Assembly: GCA_021292105.1 (NCBI GenBank)
Contig: CM037863.1
Location: 4,344,056 to 4,408,055, forward strand
Direction: 5' to 3'
DNA length: 64,000 bases
Source of the DNA: Anadara kagoshimensis
Lineage: Eukaryota > Mollusca > Bivalvia > Arcoida > Arcidae
Shown here in pieces: positions 55,701 through 64,000 of this stretch (the stretch's first letter is position 1; each line of letters opens with the position of its first letter). A program made the translations under genes and the position numbers. A model generated the notes under the pieces. It was not told the DNA's origin. It saw only the letters and a program-made list of their open reading frames with translations, and searched no databases.

Positions 55701-56300
55701 AACCAACACAAACATACCTGTCTATGTACAAATCACAATCCCAAAAACCAACTACAAACATACCTGTCCATGTATACAATCACAATCCCAAAAACCAACC
55801 ACAAACATACCTGTCCATGTATAAATCACAATCCCAAAAACCAACTACAAACATACCTGTCTATGTACAATCACAATCCCAAAAACCAACCACAAACATA
55901 ACCGTCCATGTACAATCACAATCCCAAAAACCAACACAAACATAACGGTCCATGTACAAATCACAATCCCAAAAACCAACTACAAACATACCTGTCCTAT
56001 GTAAAATCACAATCCCAAAAACCAACCACAAACATACCTGTCCATGTATAATCACAATCCAAAAACCAACCACAAACATAACTGTCCATGTACAAATCAC
56101 AATCCCAAAAACCAACCACAAAATACCTGTCTATGTACAATCACATCCCAAAAACCAACCACAAACATACCTGTCTATGTATAATCACAATCCCAAAAAC
56201 CAACCACAAACATACCTGTCTATGTACAAATCACAATCCCAAAAACAACCACAAACATACTGTCCATGTATAATCACAATCCCAAAAACCAACCACAAAC
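49741..56300 (+). repeat. Satellite zone 2: indel-rich
   Basis: Core CCCAAAAACCAACC with CCTGTCCATG or CCTGTCTATG. Many units carry single-base losses (GTCCATGACAAATC, GTCTAGTACAAATC, CATACTGTCC), most densely between 50.5 and 56 kb. Confidence 0.85.
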
Positions 56301-59300
56301 ATACCTGTCTATGTACAATCACAATCCCAAAAACCAACCACAAATTATACCTGTCTATGTATAATCACAATCCCAAAAACCAACCACAAACATACCTGTC
56401 TATGTACAAATCACAATCCCAAAAACCAACCACAAACATACCTGTCCATGTATAATCACAATCCCAAAAACCAACCACAAACATACCTGTCTATGTACAA
56501 TCACAATCCCAAAAACCAACCACAAACATACCTGTCTATGTATAATCACAATCCTAAAAACCAACCACAAACATACCTGTCTATGTACAATCACAATCCC
56601 AAAAACCAACCACAAACATACCTGTCTATGTACAAATCACAATCCCAAAAACCAACCACAAACATACCTGTCTATGTACAATCACAATCCCAAAAACCAA
56701 CCACAAACATACCTGTCTATGTATAATCACAATCCCAAAAACCAACCACAAACATACCTGTCTATGTACAAATCACAATCCCAAAAACCAACCACAAACA
56801 TACCTGTCTATGTACAATCACAATCCCAAAAACCAACCACAAACATACCTGTCCATGTATAATCACAATCCCAAAAACCAACCACAAACATACCTGTCTA
56901 TGTACAAATCACAATCCCAAAAACCAACTACAAACATACCTGTCTATGTACAATCACAATCCCAAAAACCAACTAAAACATACCTGTCTATGTACAATCA
57001 CAATCCCAAAAACCAACTACAAACATACCTGTCTATGTACAATCACAATCCCAAAAACCAACAAACATACCTGTCTATGTACAATCACAATCCCAAAAAC
57101 CAACTACAAACATACCTGTCTATGTACAATCACAATCCCAAAAACCAACCACAAACATACCTGTCTATGTACAAATCACAATCCCAAAAACCAACCACAA
57201 ACATACCTGTTTATGTACAAATCACAATCCCAAAAACCAACCACAAACATACCTGTCTATGTACAAATCACAATCCCAAAAACCAACTACAAACATACCT
57301 GTCGATGTATAATCACAATCCCAAAAACCAACCACAAACATACCTGTCTACGGACAATCACAATCCCAAAAACCAACCACAAACATAACGGTCTATGTAC
57401 AATCACAATCCCAAAAACCAACCACAAACATACCTGTTTATGTACAAATCACAATCCCAAAAACCAACCACAAACATACCTGTCTATGTACAAATCACAA
57501 TCCCAAAAACCAACTACAAACATACCTGTCTATGTACAAATCACAATCCCAAAAACCAACCACAAACATAACGGTCTATGTACAAATCACAATCCCAAAA
57601 ACCAACCCAAAACATACCTGTCCATGTACAAATCACAATCCCAAAAACCAACCACAAACATACCTGTCCATGTACAATCACAATCCCAAAAACCAACCAC
57701 AAACATACCTGTCTATGTACAAATCACAATCCCAAAAACCAACTACAAACATACCTGTCTATGTACAAATCACAATCCCAAAAACCAACCACAAACATAA
57801 CGGTCTATGTACAAATCACAATCCCAAAAACCAACCACAAACATACCTGTCTATGTACAAATCACAATCTAAAAAACCAACTACAAACATACCTGTCTAT
57901 GTACAAATCACAATCCCAAAAACCAACCACAAACATACCTGTCTATGTACAAATCACAATCCCAAAAACCAACTACAAACATACCTGTCCATGTATAATC
58001 ACAATCCCAAAAACCAACCACAACATACCTGTCTATGTACAAATCACAATCCCAAAACCAACCACAAACATACCTGTCTATGTACAATCACAATCCCAAA
58101 AACCAACCACAAACATACCTGTCCATGTACAAATCACAATCCCAAAAACCAACCACAAACATACCTGTCTATGTACAAATCACAATCCCAAAAACCAACC
58201 ACAAACATACCTGTCTATGTACAAATCACAATCCCAAAAACCAACTACATACATACCTGTCTATGTACAAATCACAATCCCAAAAACTAACCACAAACAT
58301 ACCTGTATATGTACAAATCACAATCCCAAAAACCAACTACAAACATACCTGTCCATGTATAATCACAATCCCAAAAACCAACCACAAACATACCTGTCTA
58401 TGTACAAATCACAATCCCAAAAACCAACCACAAACATACCTGTCCATGTACAATCACAATCCCAAAAACCAACCACAAACATACCTGTCTATGTACAAAT
58501 CACAATCCCAAAAACCAACTACAAACATACCTGTCCATGTATAATCACAATCCCAAAAACCAACCACAAACATACCTGTCCATGTACAAATCACAATCCC
58601 AAAAACCAACTACAAACATACCTGTCTATGTACAAATCACAATCCCAAAAACCAACCACAAACATACCGATCCATGTACAAATCACAATCCCAAAAGCCA
58701 ACTACAAACATACCTGTCCATGTACAAATCACAATCCCAAAAACCAACTACAAACATACCTGTCTATGTACAATCACAATCCCAAAAACCAACCACAAAC
58801 ATACCTGTCTATGTACAAATCACAATCCCAAAAACCAACCACAAACATAACGGTCTATGTACAAATCACAATCCCAAAAACCAACCACAAACATACCTGT
58901 CTATGTACAAATCACAATCCCAAAAACCAACTACAAACATACCTGTCTATGTACAAATCACAATCCCAAAAACCAACCACAAACATACCTGTCTATGTAC
59001 AAATCACAATCCCAAAAACCTACTACAAACATATCTGTCCATGTATAATCACAATCCCAAAAACCAACCACAAACATACCTGTCTATGTACAAATCACAA
59101 TCCCAAAACCAACCACAAACATAACGGTCCATGTACAATCACAATCCCAAAAACCAACCACAAAGATACCTGTCCATGTACAAATCACAATCCCAAAAAC
59201 CAACCACAAACATACCTGTCTATGTACAAATCACAATCCCAAAAACCAACCACAAACATACCTGTCCATGTACAAATCACAATCCCAAAAACCAACTACA

Positions 59301-62300
59301 TACATACCTGTCTATGTACAAATCACAATCCCAAAAACCAACCACAAACATACCTGTCTATGTACAAATCACAATCCCAAAAACCAACTACAAACATACC
59401 TGTCTATGTACAATCACAATCCCAAAAACCAACTACAAACATACCTGTCTATGTACAAATCACAATCCCAAAAACCAACCACAAACATACCTGTCTATGT
59501 ACAAATCACAATCCCAAAAACCAACCCCAAACATACCTGTCTATGTACAATCACAATCCCAAAAACCAACCCCAAACATACCTGTCTATGTACAATCACA
59601 ATCCCAAAAACCAACTACAAACATACCTGTCCATGTATAATCACAATCCCAAAAACCAACCACAAACATACCTGTCTATGTACAAATCACAATCTCAAAA
59701 ACCAACCACAAACATACCTGTCCATGTACAATCACAATCCCAAAAACCAACCACAAACATACCTGTCTATGTACAAATCACAATCCCAAAAACCAACTAC
59801 AAACATACCTGTCTATGTACAAATCACAATCCCAAAAACCAACTACAAACATACCTGTCTATGTACAAATCACAATCCCAAAAACCAACCACAAACATAC
59901 CTTTCCATGTATAATCACAATACCAAAAACCAACTACAAACATACCTGTCTATGTACAAATCACAGTCCCAAAAACCAACCACAAACATACCTGTCTATG
60001 TACAAATCACAATCCCAAAAACCAACTACAAACATACCTGTCTATGTACAAATCACAATCCCAAAAACCAACTACAAACATACCCGTCCATGTATAATCA
60101 CAATCCCAAAAACCAACCACAAACATACCTGTCTATGTACAAATCACAATCTCAAAAACCAACCACAAACATACCTGTCCATGTACAATCACAATCCCAA
60201 AAACCAACCACAAACATACCTGTCTATGTACAAATCACAATCCCAAAAACCAACTACAAACATACCTGTCCATGTATAATCACAATCCCAAAAACCAACC
60301 ACAAACATACCTGTCCATGTACAAATCACAATCCCAAAACCAACTACAAACATACCTTTCTATGTACAAATCACAATCCCAAAAACCAACCACAAACATA
60401 CCGATCCATGTACAAATCACAATCCCAAAAACCAACTACAAACATACCGGTCCATGTACGAATCACAATCCCAAAAACCAACCACAAACATACCTGTCCA
60501 TGTACAAATCACAATCCCAAAAACCAACTACAAACATACCTGTCCATGTATAATCACAATCCCAAAAACCAACTACAAACATACCTGTCTATGTACAAAT
60601 CACAATCCCAAAAACCAACCACAAACATAACGGTCTATGTACAAATCACAATCCCAAAAACCAACTACAAACATACCTGTCTATGTACAATCACAATCCC
60701 AAAAACCAACTACAAACATACCTGTCTATGTACAATCACAATCCCAAAAGCCAACCACAAACATACCTGTCTATGTACAAATCACAATCCCAAAAACCAA
60801 CCACAAACATACCTGTCCATGTAAAATCACAATCCCAAAAACCAACCACAAACATACCTGTCTATGTACAAATCACAATCCCAAAAACCAACTACAAACA
60901 TACCTGTCCATGTACAAATCACAATCCCAAAAACCAACTACAAACATACCGATCCATGTACAAATCACAATCCCAAAAACCAACCACAAACATACCTGTC
61001 CATGTACAAATCACAATCCCAAAAACCAACCACAAACATACCGATCCATGTACAAATCACAATCCCAAAAACCAACCACAAACATACCTGTCTATGTACA
61101 AATCACAATCCCAAAAACCAACTACAAACATACCTGTCTATGTACAATCACAATCCCAAAACCAACCACAAACATACCTGTCCATGTATAATCACAATCC
61201 CAAAAACCAACTACAAACATACCTGTCTATGTACAAATCACAATCCCAAAAACCAACTACAAACATACCTGTCTATGTACAATCACAATCCCAAAAACCA
61301 ACCACAAACATACCTGTCTATGTACAAATCACAATCCCAAAAACCAACACAAACATACCTGTCTATGTATATCACAATCCCAAAAACCAACCATAAACAT
61401 ACCTGTCTATGTACAAATCACAATCCCAAAAACCAACCACAAACATACCTGTCTATGTACAAATCACAATCCCAAAAACCAACCACAAACATACCTGTCT
61501 ATGTACAAATCACAATCCCAAAAACCAACCACAAACATACCTGTCTATGTACAAATCACAATCCCAAAAACCAACCACAAACATACCTGTCTATGTACAA
61601 ATCACAATCCCAAAAACCAACCACAAACATACCTGTCTATGTACAAATCACAATCCCGAAAACCAACCAAAACATACCTGTCTATGTACAAATCACAATC
61701 CCAAAAACCAACTACAAACATACCTGTCTATGTACAATCACAATCCCAAAAACCAACCACAAACATACCTGTCTATGTACACATCACAATCCCAAAAACC
61801 AACTACAAACATACCTGTCCATGTATAATCACAATCCCAAAAACCAACCACAAACATACCTGTCTATGTACAATCACAATCCCAAAAACCAACCACAAAC
61901 ATACCGATCCATGTACAAATCACAATCCCAAAAACCAACCACAAACATACCTGTCTATGTACAAATCACAATCCCAAAAACCAACTACAAACATACCTGT
62001 CTATGTACAATCACAATCCCAAAAACCAACCACAAACATACCTGTCTATGTAAAAATCACAATCCCAAAAACCAACCACAAACATACCTGTCTATGTACA
62101 AATCACAATCCCAAAAACCAACTACAAACATACCTGTCCATGTACAAATCACAATCCCAAAAACCAACTACAAACATACCGATCCATGTACAAATCACAA
62201 TCCCAAAAACCAACCACAAACATACCTGTCCATGTACAAATCACAATCCCAAAAACCAACCACAAACATACCGATCCATGTACAAATCACAATCCCAAAA

Positions 62301-64000
62301 ACCAACCACAAACATACCTGTCTATGTACAAATCACAATCCCAAAAACCAACTACAAACATACCTGTCTATGTACAATCACAATCCCAAAAACCAACCAC
62401 AAACATACCTGTCCATGTATAATCACAATCCCAAAAACCAACTACAAACATACCTGTCTATGTACAAATCACAATCCCAAAAACCAACTACAAACATACC
62501 TGTCTATGTACAATCACAATCCCAAAAACCAACCACAAACATACCTGTCTATGTACAAATCACAATCCCAAAAACCAACCACAAACATACCTGTCTATGT
62601 ATAATCACAATCCCAAAAACCAACCACAAACATACCTGTCTATGTACAAATCACAATCCCAAAAGCCAACCACAAACATACCTGTCTATGTACAAATCAC
62701 AATCCCAAAAACCAACTACAAACATACCTGTCCATGTATAATCACAATCCCAAAAACCAACCACAAACATACCTGTCTATGTACAAATCACAATCCCAAA
62801 AACCAACCACAAACATACCTGTCTATGTACAAATCACAATCCCAAATGTCAACCACAAACATACCTGTCTATGTACAATCACAATCCCAAAAACCAACTA
62901 CAAACATACCTGTCTATGTACAATCACAATCCCAAAAACCAACTACAAACATACCTGTCTATGTACAAATCACAATCCCAAAAACCAACTACAAACATAC
63001 CTGTCTATGTACAAATCACAATCCCAAAAACCAACCACAAACATACCTGTCTATGTACAAATCACAATCCCAAAAACCAACCACAAACATACCTGTCTAT
63101 GTACAAATCACAATCCCAAAAACCAACCACAAACATACCTGTCTATGTACAAATCACAATCCCAAAAACCAACTACAAACATACCTGTCTATGTACAATC
63201 ACAATCCCAAAAACCAACTACAAACATACCTGTCCATGTATAATCACAATCCCAAAAACCAACCACAAACATACCTGTCTATGTACAAATCACAGTCCCA
63301 AAAACCAACCACAAACATACCTGTCCATGTATAATCACAATCCCAAAAACCAACCACAAACATACCTGTCTATGTACAAATTACAATCCCAAAAACCAAC
63401 TACAAACATACCTGTCTATGTACAAATCACAATCCCAAAAGCCAACTACAAACATACCTGTCCATGTACAAATCACAATCCCAAAAACCAACCACAAACA
63501 TACCGATCCATCTATAAATCACAATCCCAAAAACCAATCACAAACATACCTGTCTATGTACAATCACAATCCCAAAAACCAACTACAAACATACCTGTCC
63601 ATGTATAATCACAATCCCAAAAACCAACCACAAACATACCTGTCTATGTACAAATCACAATCCCAAAAACCAACTACAAACATACCTGTCCATGTATAAT
63701 CACAATCCCAAAAACCAACCACAAACATACTGATCCATGTACAAATCACAATCCCAAAAACCAATCACAAACATACCTGTCTATGTACAAATCACAATCC
63801 CAAAAACCAACCATAAACATACCTGTCTATATACAAATCACAATCCCAAAAACCAACCACAAACATACCTGTCTATGTACAATCACAATCCCAAAAACCA
63901 ACAACAAACATACCGATCCATGTACAAATCACAATCCCAAAAACCAACCACAAACATACCTGTCTCTGTACAAATCACAATCCCAAAAACCAACCACAAA
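56301..64000 (+). repeat. Satellite zone 3: homogeneous, with higher-order structure
   Basis: Units of 45 or 46 bp, mostly differing only at C/T in GTCYATG, at ACAAATC versus ACAATC or ATAATC, and at CCACAAAC versus CTACAAAC. A block at about 60,840-61,330 recurs at about 62,070-62,560 with the same series of variants, offset about 1,230 bp. Confidence 0.85.

Larger units (their letters stand above)
48447..64000 (+). repeat. Large satellite array, about 46-bp unit, about 340 copies, runs off the window
   Basis: The unit is ACAAACATACCTGTCTATGT, ACAAATCACAATCCC and AAAAACCAACC. It aligns along its whole length with the DR-1 terminal segment (ACATACTAATCCATGT, CCAAATCACAATCC, AGAAGCAAAGTA). 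Three zones differ in consensus and quality (separate entries). Open reading frames through the array arise because the unit has few stops on this strand and is not a multiple of three; they are not genes. Confidence 0.97.

Noticed and set aside
57578..59914. A 778-codon open frame and dozens of other long frames in 48.7-63.7 kb
   Set aside because: They are translations of the 46-bp satellite in all three phases (SMYKSQSQKPTTNIPV-type cycles). The unit contains few stops on this strand, and its length is not a multiple of three, so long frames arise by chance.
48447..64000. Regularly spaced repeats suggesting a CRISPR array
   Set aside because: There are no unique spacers: the whole period is repeated, and the host is a eukaryote.

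Overview
The window looks like nuclear DNA of a marine bivalve mollusc or a close relative. It is AT-rich, its genes are split by introns with GT..AG borders, and it is packed with tRNA-derived SINEs, short inverted-repeat elements, a DIRS/Ngaro-type tyrosine-recombinase retrotransposon and a lineage-type cluster of class A GPCRs. No database search was possible, so species and family names are recognition from reading, not search results.

Layout. (1) 1-13,772, plus strand: two tandem paralogous multi-exon genes. Gene A (exons 707-857, 1877-2071, 3835-4005, 5236-5597; 5' end outside the window) and gene B (exons 8326-8479, 8960-9104, 9786-9974, 11198-11368, 13513-13772). Exons join in frame with the same phases, and the fold resembles the Themis-type CABIT module. 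Their introns carry MITEs, SINEs and a 28-bp minisatellite. (2) 13,800-17,700: SINEs, a 1.44-kb long-inverted-repeat element and nested MITEs. (3) 17,701-22,453: a near-intact Ngaro-like retrotransposon (gag, RT/RNase H, tyrosine recombinase, split direct repeats A1..B1-A2..B2) whose insertion point can be read to the base. (4) 22,500-48,400: mostly repeats, with three related GPCR loci on the minus strand (24,784-25,875; 36,618-38,136; 44,378-45,722), each interrupted in or near the third intracellular loop, plus a decayed Penelope-like RT, a Tc1/mariner remnant and possible orphan exons near 42.7, 47.3 and 47.9 kb. (5) 48,447-64,000 and beyond: a satellite of about 46 bp, roughly 340 copies.

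The most interesting structure ties the repeats together. One unclassified dispersed repeat (called DR-1 here), present on both strands more than twenty times, has a terminal segment of about 48 bp that is single-copy in most places. It is about 6 copies at 42.15-42.44 kb, about 11 copies at 35.87-36.42 kb, about 20 copies at 45.90-46.85 kb, and is recognisably the ancestor of the 15.5-kb satellite. A different internal segment of DR-1 gave the 28-bp minisatellite in a gene B intron. The window therefore appears to hold successive stages of satellite formation from one mobile repeat.

Several coding frames (gag/RT, two GPCRs) are broken by changes that look like single missing bases, so some apparent pseudogenes may be assembly errors. 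No system with a known novel mechanism (defence, toxin, CRISPR) was found.
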